This document shows positions 1 to 18,820 of a DNA stretch of 64,000 bases, piece by piece. Position 1 is the first letter of the stretch. The number at the start of each line of letters is the position of its first letter. A program made the position numbers and the translations under genes. The stretch covers positions 1,736,001 through 1,800,000 of the forward strand of contig NW_021163011.1 of NCBI RefSeq assembly GCF_004324835.1, read 5' to 3'. The notes below the pieces were generated by a model, which did not search any database, was not told the DNA's origin, and saw only the letters and a list, made by a program, of their open reading frames with translations. Source of the DNA: Dendronephthya gigantea (Eukaryota; Cnidaria; Anthozoa; Malacalcyonacea; Nephtheidae).

Positions 1-1701
1 CGCAAACTCGTTGAAAGGCGAAGGGAGGTAATTTCAGGTTTCATTGCGGTTGGCATGCATGGAGTTTATTCTTTCTCCCCCTATTTCAACGTGATCTTTA
101 TATATAAGAGGGTTAATTTGCCTTATCGGACGGAAACTATACATTGGGGACGTTTAACGGTTAATTGTTGGCTTGCAACTCCTGATATTGTTGGAAACTC
201 GTGTCACGTTGAGTTACCAAAGACTATTAGGAAATAAATATTTTTGCGATTCCTCGAAGGCTAGTGTAAGACGTTTCCCGCAATTTGACTGGCATATTTA
301 TAAAGTATGTAACTACATGTCGGGACCGCCAAACGTCTTGTATAACAACGTTTTAACGAAGTGTTCGATGATGAAGAATTCACTAGATTAACTACAGGCT
401 AGTTTCAGATCAGCTTACCTGACTGCAGTCTGACAAGCACGTTTGCAGCACCGCTCTTATTTCACTTTAATTCAATTGTTAAATTGCACGTACACTTTCC
501 TGGTGTGCATGGTTTCCACTGACACACTGGAACATACTTCATCGCATTGTATTCCTTTTGTATTCCTTAAATTCCAAATTGAAGGTTTTTTGTTTTCTTT
601 TTTCCCTCAAATAAGGTAAAGAAATTGATGAAAGGGTTAAAGGGAGATTCCGATGAATATTTGCAGGTCGGTAAAATTTGAGAATTTTGTAGATTCTGTC
701 GACGTTATTCAAAATTAGGCAGAAAAATTCGGACGTTTGGATTTTAGACAGCATATACGTTTTATATTTTTAATTTAGTATGACATTCGACAGAAAGCTC
801 TTAAACTAACTGCTAACAGGTAATGTTATGCTATTTTTTAAACTCAACTAGGTTCAGTTTCATTGTGTACCTCAAAACTGTTCTCAAATCCCTAAGATTT
901 AATATTACCTTTGCTGCTTATTTATGCGAGAGATGGGCGGTTTCATCAGACGGCCCCAGTATATTTTTTCTCCCGGCCGTATTCTTCAAGTATAGTCTAG
1001 TTCACTATTCCTATACCGCTCTGCGGCGAATAAAAGATCTTGAAATGTTCACATGTTAAATACATATTATCGCTTTGTAGTATGTACGGTTGCCTTGGTT
1101 TTTCTCACTCACGGTTTTACGCGAAGCCGCTGGCGGCGTTGGTTACAAGCAAAGGCAGAGAGGTGGGTTGTTAATATTTTACACAAGTGCATGTTATATT
1201 TGCAGGAGCAAAAGTAGGTGTTCACAGGACAGAATTACCACTCATGCAAGCTTTATGTCCTCGTCTTCACGTAATCATTTGTCATTCTTTCTATTATAAT
1301 AGCACTTGTTAGTTAAAAGCTAGTAACCTAGCTGTAGTAGTCAAACTCTGCAACAAATGTATTTGTTATAGAAAACATTTTGACATAATTTTGCGTATAT
1401 ATATGTATTCTACAAGCATTGGTTTCCAATTATAGCTGTTATTTTGACAAAGCATCATAGTCAAAATAGTGCTATGAAGCGTAATAATGGGTGCATGAGG
1501 TCTGCCGTGTTTCTAAAACATTCAAGGTTGTCCAATTACTCCACGCTGAAGTGCGAATTAAATGCAATTTTTCTGCGACCAAAATCTTTCGTGTTTTAAG
1601 GAAAAAGTGACAAGAAGTTTCTTATACACCCTGCATTCTTAGCGGAATCTTGAAGGTCCTTTTGTGCAACGTCCACAACCCATACACTAGAGTTGAAGCG
1701 A
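1..1701. other. Non-coding stretch, no gene recognised
   Basis: AT-rich sequence with only short open frames that resemble no family I know. If the DNA polymerase alpha gene downstream has its missing 5' exons beyond the left edge, this would be part of a large intron. I see no polymerase palm or exonuclease motif here. Confidence 0.5.
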
Positions 1702-2661
1702 TCATCTTTCCGATGTTTCTTTCTTCATCATCTTTAAAAAGTCTTTAAACTCCACCCTACCATCTTGGTCAAAATCAGCTTGAAGCAACATTTCTTGCAT
1801 TTCTGGCTCACCGAATGTTTGCTCTAATGTCGTGAAGATGTGTCTCAAGTCGTTCGTAGAGATGTGCCCCTTCTGTGACCTGTCGAACACGTTAAATGTC
1901 TGCTGTGCCAGCTCTTCTTCTGATAGCACGTGGAGCTTTTTGGTAGACAGTTCCAGGAATTCGGGGAAATCTATCGCACCGTTACCATCAGCGTCTGTTT
2001 ATGATTAATATAACAGAAATGTTTGAAACTGAGTTATTTAGTAAGTTTAAAGCCTCGAGCGGCAGATATACGGCTGCATCGGATACGGCGCTGGTCACGA
2101 GATTGTATATTTTTGCATGCAAAAATACTGCAGGTTTTACTTTAAATGTTTGAGGATATACAATGAACATACATATTTTATCATTGTTTCTATTGTATCT
2201 TCAGTTTTTACTATGTTGATAAATTGCCGAAAAATTTCTCGCGTTAAAATGACCACGCAAATTTGGGCTACCTATATATGGATTTTACCTATCTTATTCA
2301 TCATGTCCATGAGTTCTGCTTCGGTCATGTTGTAACCCAGGGAAGATAAAAAGTGTCTGAGCTCCGAAGCGGTGATGTAACCATTCCCATCCTTGTCGAA
2401 TATGTTGAACGCTTCGCGGATTTCGGATAAACTTTCCTGAAGGAACAAGAGATCGCATTAGTGGGTCCCTATGATAATCTTTTTGCAATCTTAGTGTTGA
2501 CAGTATAGTCATGCATATTGTTTTTCGTGTACCTTCGATATGCTCTCTTCCAATGGTTTGTCTGCTATATTTTCGCTCTTCTCCGCCGGCATTCCTCCTT
2601 CGTTGCCGGGATTGTCTTTTTCGTTGATGTGATTTGTGTCTTCGCCATTTTGAGCTTCCAT
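1702..2661 (-). CDS. Calmodulin-like protein with four EF-hands (3 exons)
   Basis: Calcium-binding regulatory protein of the calmodulin/troponin C superfamily, 189 residues. Exons on the minus strand: 2661-2533, 2436-2289 and 1994-1702; all junctions are GT-AG and stay in frame. The first 43 residues are an acidic, Asn/Glu/Lys-rich extension absent from calmodulin. EF1 has the loop [12 protein letters not shown] and EF2 has [12 protein letters not shown], both canonical. EF3 ([12 protein letters not shown]) has lost the normal ligands at positions 3 and 5. EF4 ([12 protein letters not shown]) has Asp instead of Glu at position 12. So two strong and one or two weak calcium sites are expected. 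I chose the ATG at 2661 because the frame upstream has no other ATG before it leaves the exon. It sits antisense to, and upstream of, the polymerase alpha exons. It could be called a calmodulin-like or troponin C-like protein; orthology to a named gene is not claimed. Confidence 0.85.
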
Positions 2662-4147
2662 TCCTCTAAATGTGTTTGAAGTTGAAGGAGGCGACACACT
2701 TTATGTTGTTAAATTGCGTGTTTACTGTGTTAACAGTGTTCGCGGCGATAAATCTCTCTTTCTGAATGTACACAATATCATATATGGAGTGATTTCCTAA
2801 TCGATTTAAACGTTTAATGAGTTCTGATGTGTGCGAGGCTTAACGAATTGCATAAACAATGAGACAGACTACTTGGCTGGGCTTAAAATATATTTGAAAT
2901 GAGGAAATGCCTCTGCCAACCGCCTTCACTGAACCAGCATCATGGCTTTCTTATACAGCCATATGGCTTAACTTCTCTGATTGGATTGATAAACCATGTT
3001 CTTTGTTCTACCGTCAATGTGCCTTTCCCCCTATATATAATATATAAAAGGAGGGTTTTTGATTCATAATTGATTGATGCCAAACAATCTTATATATAAA
3101 AAACATGACAACACTTCAGTGAGATCTGAAGTGTATCAAAAATACAACGCTGTTTAGTAATATCACCCATCCTGCATGTTAATTGTTATGCGGGACTGTT
3201 TGCCAAAACTGATACCTTCTCGTCGTCGATGGATTGCATCACATTTATATTCTATACATTTCGTTGCGTTAATTTTACACAGAGATTAAGTTGCGTTTCT
3301 GTTTGAACTAACCTTCAGTTGTCTCGACACCGTGTTTGTGACTATTCATCATAGAAACGAGAGAATGTCGACTTCTTGTTTACCATCCCCTACAATAGTC
3401 GTTTAATTCGCTGAGCAAACGTCGGCAAAAGTAGGATTTTCGTGTTTACTGTAATGCAGATTAGCGTTATTTGAGTGTTATTTGTTTAGTTCTGTCGGTC
3501 TATGATAATTTACATAACTTTCCGTCCGCAGAATTTTTTGTCCCAAGGTTATACGAGGTTTTTCAGATACGCATTTCATACACGCACGCGCGGAAGATTT
3601 TATCCCTCGATTTCGCATTACTTTTGCCAAAGTTCATTCCGAAGTTCAAAAGCAAACAGCTTTCTAAACTTGCATGGCACTTGATTGGTTAATAAAAATG
3701 TGTAAATTTTGTTCATTCATATTAATTGCGCATTCTTCATGCCAAATGCTCTCATGCGCACTGATATGCACCCATGCAGTGATATATAGAACCCCTTGAT
3801 CCATTTTTTGAAGGAACAGTTTTTTTGTGAAGTCGATACAAACTCAAACGTATGTTTTGAGTATAGAATTGTCATCGCCGACGAGTAAAGACTTCTATCT
3901 ATATTGTAGTAGTGATAATTGAGTGTCCCTACGAACGTTTTACATTCGCGTTATCCTCGTGCTTGCGTATTCCACGAGAATCTACCATGTTTTCAGGTTT
4001 TTTATCACGGTGCACCCCTTCACATAATTCTTTAGAGCGCTGTATCGGAATCTCAGGAAACAACTACATATATATGAACGTTTTTCATCAGGAATTGTCA
4101 ACGCATGCTGTTTTCAAGAGGTCATACCATAACGTTTTCAATTTTAG
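2662..4147. other. Non-coding stretch between EF-hand gene and polymerase exons
   Basis: No exon of either neighbour could be read here. I looked for the polymerase alpha motif B region (Asn-Ser-Met-Tyr-Gly type) that should directly precede the first visible exon and did not find it. The stretch must hold the EF-hand promoter on the minus strand, but I cannot place it. Confidence 0.45.
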
Positions 4148-10841
<6,694 letters not shown>

Positions 10842-12640
10842 CGATGAATCCTGTCATAATACTTGTTAACTTTTCTTGCGAAGTTGCTGGCTATAGCGAA
10901 TTTATTAATTGGTTTTAATTTTTCATCCATCAAAGTGAGCAAATCTTGAATTGTGCCGTGGTTTTTCGGTTGCTAGCGTTTAAAATAAGGCGGTTTTTTT
11001 GAAATGGGCACTATAACACTGAAATGCTCCAAACCACTGCACATTATTAACATCATTATCAAATGCGTTGTACAAGTATGTGTATATATATTAGGTCTCG
11101 TATATATTCGTCTTTGCATGGGGGTTATCCTTCACGCAGTTTTGATTAACTGTGAGTTTATCCTAGCATTTAGAATTTTTTGCGAGAATTTTGTAATTCA
11201 TACATTTCTGTATATTTCTTTAGGCATGCACTATAAATACAATTTCTTATTAAAATTTCATCAATGCGTATATATATAACATTCCGAAGATATGCATGGG
11301 ATTTCTGAAAGATGGTTAACTTAGATATCATTCTTCTTTGTTTATTGTTTGGTTACTCGTGTGCCGCGTATTGTCATAACAAAGTGTTTTTTTTGAAATG
11401 AAATTGTTGGGTAACATTGTTCCCTATATAACAAACTCTTGGGAAAACAAAATTCACTATTTCCCTCGAGAGCATACATTAAGTGTATAATATTTGGCTT
11501 ATCGGAAAGTTATTCCGACAATAATTCCGCCATTAACTCGATTAAGGTGTCACAACGGTTCAAAACACAAAAGTTCAAAACACAAATGTTCAAAACAAAA
11601 TGATTTACATAATTCGATGATTCAAACAAATTGTGTTATTTCAATATAAAGGGTAGTTTTTTCTCAAATTCTATCTTGAGCATTTGATATAATGCATGTA
11701 GCCTTTTTAGCTTTCGTATAATTGAAAAACAAAAGCAGACATCCATTCCCTAGCTGTTCTCTGGCACAAACAACCCCAAGTAATTTGATCACAAATGGAA
11801 AACGAGGCAAGTTTGCAACATCGAGTCCATGCAATGACATCGAGCGAGCTTGTTTGAACCGTATAGTATAAAGAATAAACGGTATATGACCAATCAAGTA
11901 AGAATTCTTGTGTGACGCATTGTTATTTACGGTTGGAATTGCGCCGTATTCGCACCCAATCAAATAAATCAATTGCATTTGTCGCAGAATTCACTGGCTT
12001 CATTCAGCAAATTGACGTGCACATGCTGGTTTTACTTTTATCTTTAATTTACTGATTTCACACCCGTTCACACTCGAATTATATACGTAAAATCTAACCC
12101 ACTCCAACTCAACTAACAATCTAACTATAAGACAGTTACTTATAACACAATTACTTATAGTCCTGGGGCTGCATGGGATTGTATCAAGCCCGTTAACCTA
12201 AACGGCGGATAAGTCAAAATTAAATAACTCTTACATCTCTCTTGAATGAGTCAACTTTAATATTATATACACTGAATATGTAGTTGTGAACAGTAGCTTC
12301 GTATTAGGGTTAAAAACAGTAAGTTTGCTTGTTGAATAAAGCCATAGACTTGCTTCCTATTTTGAACTTAACGTTTAAGCAAAACGGGCTTGATTCAACC
12401 GACCCTCGGTTCGGAAACCGTTCTGACGCACTTCCATTTAGCTACCTGAAAACCACTAATTTGGCACAACCAAAATACTATGGCAAACATGCATACCCTT
12501 TTCACAATCCCTTTTGGTAAAAACAACTTTCCTTCTACCTCGCCTTGCTCATCCGAAGGAAAGTCATTTTCCTTTTCCTGTGACTTACGCATTCAAACAC
12601 ATACTAACGGCAGGCTACGTGCAAGCACTCGTCTGCCGCT
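10842..12640. other. Intergenic stretch, no gene recognised
   Basis: Downstream of the polymerase stop. Only short direct repeats of a GTTCAAAACACAAA-type word are seen (about 11559-11601). A 104-codon minus-strand open frame at 11664-11978 matches nothing I know. Confidence 0.45.
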
Positions 12641-12644
12641 TGGA

Positions 12645-14213
12645 TCAAAGGACGAATACACTTAAAATATCTGCTGAAATTATTAGTCCCTTGTTTCCAA
12701 ACGGGGATTTTTATTGATGACTAGAAGAAGGCTTGGGTCGTTCCTATATTTATAAATCTGAGGATAGAAAAAGATGTGAAAATTGTCGCCCTATTTCAAT
12801 CCCACCGGTTATTAGTAAAATTTTTGAGAGGTCGATTTTAAATCAATCCCCCCTCCATAAACTATGATCAATTGTACGAATACTTGAATTCTAATTCTTT
12901 ACTTTCCAGACATCAATTCGGGTTTAATCCTAAAAATTCAACCCTAGCTGCACTAATTCAAATGTGTGATGCACTATACGAGAACATGGATAATGGTGAA
13001 TTAAATGGGGTTAATTGTTGTTGCTGATATCCGAAAAGCCTTTGATTCGATTAACCAGGAAATTCTTTTGAGAAAAATGAAAGTGCAATTTGGAATTTCT
13101 AATCTAGAACTAAAATTGTTTGAATCATATCTTTCTGATAGGTCACAAGTGACGATTATCGATGGTGCAATGTCAACACCTAAAAGAATTGTTTGTGGGG
13201 TCCTCCAAGATTCTATATAGGCCCCCTATTGTTTCTACTCTACATTAATGATTTGCCTGATTGCGTTGAGAAATCAACCGCATGCTTATTTGCTGACGAT
13301 ACACAGCATGTTGGATCTAATCATATCCTCGCCAAAATTATTAATGAGCCTCCCGTCATGATTACCGATCAACCGATTCCTAGAGTACACTCAATATCGT
13401 GCTTGGGAGTCAAACTTGATGAAAAATGAAGTGGGATGAAACTCATCGAACTGATTTGCAATAAAGTTGGAATGGGTCTTGGAATTTTAAAGCGAATCAA
13501 ACACTATGTTCCTGTTAATATTCTGATTTCCATTAACAACGCTTTGATACAGCCTTACTTTGATTACTGTTCTCCCCTTTGGGGAGTTTGTAATAAAACA
13601 CTTAGTGACGATTTACAGAAACTGCAAAATCGCGCTGCTAGAATTATTGCTGCCGCCAGTTTTGAGACTAGATCTGCTGACGTTCTTCGATCCCTTGGTA
13701 GGGAAAATCTGGAAACTAGACCGCTCTTATCCAAGGCAATATTCCTCTATAAAATACTGAACAATACTGCCGCTCCGGTCTTGAAAACTTCATTCATAAG
13801 TAGGAATACCATACAAAGCAGCTTCAACCTCGGAAATTCTCGATCTGATTTAGCTCTTCCAAAACCAAAAAGAGAGTTTCTTAGAAGAAGTTTTAAGTAT
13901 AGTGCCGCCAGCCTTTGGAACAATCTTCCGTCTGAAGCCAAGCTAGCTAACTCAATATTTGCGTTCAAAAATCTTATAAAACGAAATATTAGATGTTAGC
14001 AATTAGAATCTGAATTATTATTCGCACTTCCTTTGCCCCTGGGTCACTCCACCAGAAACTTCTGTATCTTTTACCTCTCTTGTTTATATTGTATATAGTG
14101 TTTATTTTACCATTTGTATAACTTTATTATATAGACGCCCCCCGTGGAAATCAGCTGTAGTTGCTGTCGGGGCTAGCGTCTTTAAATAAATGTTAATGAT
14201 AAATAATAATAAT
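12645..14213 (+). mobile_element. LINE (CR1/L2-like non-LTR retrotransposon), decayed, 5'-truncated
   Basis: Reverse transcriptase ORF of a jockey-superfamily LINE. Pieces in order: KISAEIISPLFPNG near 12667, RPISIPPVISKIFERS near 12790, RHQFGFNPKNST near 12910, motif A VADIRKAFDS (13020-13050), the GPLLFLLYINDLPD block at about 13220, motif C FADDTQ near 13290, then the thumb and C-terminal tail with YCSPLWGVCN and LQKLQNRAARII at 13560-13650, ending at the stop at 13999. The frame shifts several times between 12.7 and 13.25 kb and there is a stop near 13.43 kb, so it is dead. The 3' end is typical: a GC-rich hairpin with GGAAATCAGCTG and CTGTCGGGGCTAGCG around 14150-14175, then TTTAAATAAA and a short AAT-repeat tail at about 14190-14213. 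No endonuclease domain is visible. Confidence 0.85.
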
Positions 14214-15996
14214 CTGTGGGACATACAGCATCAGCATGCAGAGCTCGAGGGTGCCACAACTGCGGGCAAAAACACCATACCTCCATATGCCTGCAACGAG
14301 AAAGATCATCAATGGGTAACACAAGGAACAGTCAAAAGGAAAACGGAAATGTTGGAGAACAAGTGGGGTTCATGACATCTCAACAACCAGAACAATCGTC
14401 AAGGGAGAGTATCCGTGAAAATCAGATTGAAGAAAAAGGTATGAGAACAGCCATCCAGAACACTTCTGCTATCCATCCTTATTCACCTGTCACTGAGGAG
14501 TAAGCTCAACAATAGCAAAAACAAGGGAACGATTTTGGGTACAAAGGTTGCGAAGATTGGTGAAGGTTATCGTGAATAGCTGCAACACTTGCAAGCAAGT
14601 CGGACCAAAAGCGCTAAAGCATCCGACAACGGCGTCTCTACCAACGTTTCAGACCGTGATGACAGAACCCTTCGCAGTGACAGGAGTGGACTTTGCTGGT
14701 CCCATTCTCTACAGAGATAACCGAAATGTAACGCAAGGCTTACGTTGCTCTTTACAACTGTTCTACGACAAAAGCGGTTGATCTGAAGTTGAAGAAGAGC
14801 ATGGACGCTGAGGAATTCAAGAAAGGATTTAAAGAGTTCGTTGCTAGACGCGGTGCACCGAAAAAAATCGCGAGTGATAATGCGTTAACCGGCAAAGCGG
14901 CCAAGCAGTGGCTAGACGGTCTTACTAAGGATACGGACTTGTTTAACTGTCTAACGACGCAGCGGATACCTTGGCAATTTAATTTGTCTAGATTTCTCTG
15001 GTGGGATGGCTTCGAGAGGCTTGTCGGGATAATTAAAATTCAGTTGGACTAAAGTAATTGGTCTAGCGATGCTAACGTTCCCTGTAGTGGAAGGTGAAGA
15101 ATTTGAACAACCAGTTATCACGCCAAATTTACTTCTTCGTGGTCAGCCAGAAAACTTCTTGGAAGAGGATGAAGAAAAAATGGACAACAGAGGGAAGGCG
15201 ACCAAGCGAATTAGATTTCTCCAATTAAGTTTGTCGAGAACACATTAAATAGCGTTGGCTCACTAGTCACGAGTACGTCCACGCTCTGCAGGAGAGGCAC
15301 CGCAAGGTTTTCAATACCGAGGAAGGATTACCGTCGAAAGGATCAATCAATCGTACTTATAACCGATGATAGCAAAATAAAGAATTGGCGAATCGGACGA
15401 ATTGTTGACGTTATTCGAGGTTGAGATAATGGTTTGAGAGGATAGAAGTTAAAGACAGGAAATGCCCGAAATGGTTAGATTGTTGAGAGACCACTTCAAC
15501 TAGTATGTGACCTGGAGATTGGCGGGTCGACAGACGAAATGGCAAGCAAGGAAAAAGAAGGGAAAACACAGACGCGCGTGATGAAACAAACAACTCCGAA
15601 AGAAGCAACTCCTTATGAGGGAAATAACGATAAGCCAGACGCTTCTGAGAGACCTTCGAGAGCTGCGAAAGTAACGGCAAGAAATCGTACAGTCGGAATT
15701 GCAATGAACGAAGAAGAAGAGGAATGAAACGAAAGTTGATAAGTGACATTAAAGCTGTCAGACAGGACACTTTAATGGGAGGAGGGTGTTAGAAACTGTG
15801 AGACAGCGCGAGAACTGGGATTGACATTCTAGTTGATTAGGTTAATTTATGGCATAAATAATAACATGTGCTTTTTGAACACGGAGCGAGCGAGCCGTGA
15901 AAGAGAACCCTTTGTATATTATTATATTTAGATCTTTTTAACAAAGCGAAGTGATCAGGTGTGAATTCTTAAGTGTCTCTGGGACCATTCCCCACA
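14214..15996 (+). mobile_element. BEL/Pao LTR retrotransposon fossil, broken
   Basis: Retroelement remnant of the BEL/Pao family. Recognisable parts in order: a Gag-type zinc knuckle (CHNCGQKHHTSIC, about 14250-14290), the integrase zinc-binding and core region (CNTCKQVGPKA near 14585, FAVTGVDFAGP near 14670, GAPKKIASDNA near 14850) and the family's WWDGFERLV signature near 15000-15020, then a purine-rich tract and a candidate 3' LTR. It is broken many times and incomplete in this window, so it looks old. Its left edge coincides with the end of the LINE at 14213, suggesting that the LINE inserted into it or landed beside it. Confidence 0.8.
15787..15996 (+). repeat. Candidate 3' LTR of the BEL/Pao fossil
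   Basis: Begins TGTTAGAAACTG directly after the purine tract GGGAGGAGGG and could end at the CA near 15996. No second copy of the repeat is present in the window, so the right border is a guess. Confidence 0.45.
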
Positions 15997-16528
15997 AAAA
16001 ATTACCGTGAGGAATCATTTTTCCTGTTACATCAACCTTTTATCCTGTTTATACGTATGACATGCATTATATATAGTAAATATATAGAGAGTATTATATG
16101 GTTGCGCGGAAATATGGAATTTATTTCGAGTGTTGAAGAGAATATTGCTCACGTGTAGAGACGTAGAATTTTGAATCCGTAAAGCCGGTTTTCCACTAGC
16201 GAATTTCAACTAGGTTAATTGGAATGCCTACGTCAGTCTGTTTCCTTTGCATTTTGCGCAGTTAAATATATAAATTTTGCCTTACGAAATACTAGACAGT
16301 GTTCAATACCAGACTTTCAATAAAAGTATTACTTACCAAAGTAATTATCGTCTTCATTATCGACCATCCGGTCGCTTCCCATTGTTTTGATTTCCGAGTG
16401 AAAGATTCCAATTATTTCATGAACACGTCGACAGCATAAAAAGCATAGAATTTGCATAATATATAGACACATAACAAGCTATATATAGTTATATGACGAT
16501 AAAGCTTGGTTTTACTTTATAACTCATC
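15997..16528. other. Upstream region of the methyltransferase gene
   Basis: No coding signal. Several TATATA words lie at 16460-16495, shortly before the methyltransferase ATG, and could include a core promoter element, but no single site stands out. Confidence 0.35.
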
Positions 16529-17359
16529 ATGTCCACAACATTCAGTAATCAACGTGGTACAAAATATAACGCAGAGACGTATTCCAAGGTAAATGATTGG
16601 CAACTGCAATACGGTAAAAACCTTGCCAAGGCAGCTGGCATAAAACACGGGAAGGAAATCCTAGACATGGGATGTGGAACAGGTGAACTCACATCATTTC
16701 TTGCAGCGAGCGTTGGCGAAGAAGGTCTCGTAGTCGGTGTGGATCCAGACGTGGAAAGAATCAAGACTGCCATTCAAAATCATTCCGTGAAGAATCTTAC
16801 ATTTAGACATGGCGACAGTTCAAGCCAATTTATTGGTTTAGATAAACAATACGATATACATTTCAGTAACTTTGTCATTCAATGGCTCGATGCTGAGGAA
16901 AAGGAGATGTTCGTCCAAACTGCGTTTAAATGTCTGAAACCAGGAGGCACAATTGCAATTCAAAGCTTCGAGGACGAACCCGAAGTATTTAAAGCAGCGA
17001 AAAGTCTCATCCGAATAGACGACAACGCAGCTGGATCGCTGTTGGCTAATACGACGAGTGATAAGGCCGAGAAGGTTCCATTCCAGCATTTTGTTACGAA
17101 ATACGTGATTGAAAAGCTGCTTCAGAAATCAGGTTTTGATATTATTTCCAGTGATTATTATCACCGTACGCACATATTTTCCAGTGCAGATGAATTCCTA
17201 GCCTTCTTGTTTGCCTCGGATTATTATGATGCAACAAAGATATCTAGTGACAAGAGAAAAGATTTCGAAAACAAATTTGTGAATGTTGATGGAAAAGTGG
17301 AAGTTTTTTCTTCTTCTGTTTATCAAATTATCGCCCGGAAGAAAGCAGACCTTATCTAG
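16529..17359 (+). CDS. Single-exon class I SAM-dependent methyltransferase
   Basis: Small-molecule-type methyltransferase of 276 residues. It has the Rossmann-fold motif I ILDMGCGTGEL (residues 44-54), the acidic ribose-binding VGVDPD (69-74), motif IV FSNFVIQWLD (112-121) and LKPGG (136-140). The N-terminal segment with NAETYSKVNDWQ and the overall layout resemble the juvenile hormone acid methyltransferase-like proteins found widely in invertebrates, so an O-methyltransferase acting on a carboxylate is possible, but the substrate cannot be read from the sequence. The ORF is a single exon, unlike every other host gene here, so it may be a retrocopy or an old transfer. A poly(A) signal lies about 145 bases downstream. 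A decayed partial copy lies at 18.5 kb. The ATG chosen is the first in frame and gives the expected family length. Confidence 0.85.
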   Translation: MSTTFSNQRGTKYNAETYSKVNDWQLQYGKNLAKAAGIKHGKEILDMGCGTGELTSFLAASVGEEGLVVGVDPDVERIKTAIQNHSVKNLTFRHGDSSSQFIGLDKQYDIHFSNFVIQWLDAEEKEMFVQTAFKCLKPGGTIAIQSFEDEPEVFKAAKSLIRIDDNAAGSLLANTTSDKAEKVPFQHFVTKYVIEKLLQKSGFDIISSDYYHRTHIFSSADEFLAFLFASDYYDATKISSDKRKDFENKFVNVDGKVEVFSSSVYQIIARKKADLI

Positions 17360-17502
17360 TAACTTGAACATGACATGCCGTTTCTTAACATCATATAAAA
17401 TTACATTTAAGACATGATATGTAGGACGAAAGTCATTTGGCTATAGGCCGGCAATAGGGAGTTTAGCATGATCATATATTTGGGTAACGTTTTTTCACAG
17501 TA

Positions 17503-17508
17503 AATAAA
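17503..17508 (+). terminator. Candidate polyadenylation signal AATAAA
   Basis: Canonical AATAAA 144 bases after the methyltransferase stop codon; the best-placed signal for that transcript. Confidence 0.5.
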
Positions 17509-17762
17509 GATCGAAACATACCGTAACATGTTCGTGTTGGTGTTTGTATGATGATTTGCTTTAAATTTTAAAATACGATCCTCTGGTCTCTGTAGTCTTT
17601 AACAGAATGCTTATAATAATATAATATGATTATAAGCGCCCTGGTCTTCAATCTTATAATACCGTGCTTTCCATTTCTTGCTTCCCCTCTATATTAGGCA
17701 ATCTGCAGCAATCAGCACCTCTTACTGCTGAGTGCTGACACCGTCTCCCCCTGATGGCAATA

Positions 17763-18142
17763 GTGAGTTTGGGAAATACAACGGCAACCGCAACGGCAAA
17801 ATATATTCACCTAATATTGTGGTATTCAAAGAAAATACGAGTTAGGATCGACTTGATTTGCCTCTTCAAGTTTCCTCTTTCTCTGAAACAGTCATTAACT
17901 ATTATAAATATGGTCGATCAGCAAAATTACATCTAACACTCCAAATAACATCGAACACATTAACTGTTGCCGCGTTGTCATGCACCGTGAAATTGGTATA
18001 AGTCACGATGCCATTTCAGCAACTACGGTAGTGTGCAACGTTAAAGGCCACGTAATTTACATTTTCTTTTGTCTTAAAGGATCCATGCCATTGTTGATAA
18101 GGACGTTGCGGTTGCCGTTGCCGTTGTATTTCCCAAACTCAC
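17763..18142. repeat. 380-bp terminal-inverted-repeat element with TA duplication
   Basis: Left end GTGAGTTTGGGAAATACAAC is mirrored at the right end, with a further GGCAACCGCAACGGC-type stretch inside each arm (about 37 bp in all). TA flanks both sides (17761-17762 and 18143-18144). No transposase; a non-autonomous DNA element (MITE). Confidence 0.8.
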
Positions 18143-18496
18143 TAGTATGTATATTCCTTGCAACTCCATGGAGAGTGCAAATTCGCAGTATTTTATTTGG
18201 GGTGCTGCATTTGAATTTCTCCCAATCCCAATATTCGATATATCCAATACAGCATTTAACAATTCAAAGTTACAAACAGTTCATCAGAAAGTGCTGGTTT
18301 AATGAACAAGGAGGAAATTGGCGCTGCATTTGATTTGGGCCATTTGGCCATTTTGTTTTTGCTACTCACCGTATATGAGCTGATATACGACCAATATCTC
18401 GACCAATAAGATTGTAGAATAACTCATATAATTATACAGTGAGAGCTATGTATTGTAATTATACTAATATATACGCATCCGATAAATAATGCAGAT

Positions 18497-18670
18497 GAGC
18501 CGCGCGCGTTGTTCACCAATACGACGAGTCAGAATGCCGAGAAAATTCCATTTCAGTATTTTGTTATTAAAAATATTATTGCCGTCCTTGCATATATATT
18601 TCCCAGTGTAGACGATTTTCTAATCTTCTTGGATGGAACAATTAAGAGATTTGGAACTATTTCTTAACCA
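18497..18670 (+). pseudogene. Decayed partial copy of the SAM methyltransferase gene
   Basis: The segment ACCAATACGACGAGT...GCCGAGAAAATTCCATTTCA lines up with 17043-17092 of the intact gene, then continues after a gap of about 60 bp with a match to 17165-17205 (the TTTTCCAGTGCAGATGAATT region). The alignment keeps gene order and strand. The frame is broken and most of the gene is absent, so this is the trace of an old local duplication, now separated from the parent by a 380-bp inverted-repeat element. Confidence 0.75.
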
Positions 18671-18820
18671 GTAAAAATCTTTATTTCTATTTGTGATGTG
18701 GTAACAACAACCAATCACAATCACAGTCGTATTTATCGAAATTTAAAATTTGAATTTTTGCGGCTGTTTTGTAATATCAACGCGTTTATGCGTTTATATT
18801 AAGTCAATTTTACCGTTAGC

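Noticed and set aside
2662-2697. Longer N-terminus for the EF-hand protein
   Set aside because: The upstream codon in frame is GTG, not ATG; 2661 is the first usable ATG.
11664-11978. 104-codon minus-strand open frame downstream of the polymerase gene
   Set aside because: No recognisable domain, no splice context, and composition like surrounding intergenic DNA.
16180-16240. Possible inverted-repeat element arm (AAGCCGGTTTTCCACTAG)
   Set aside because: Resembles the end of other elements but no mirrored arm was found nearby.
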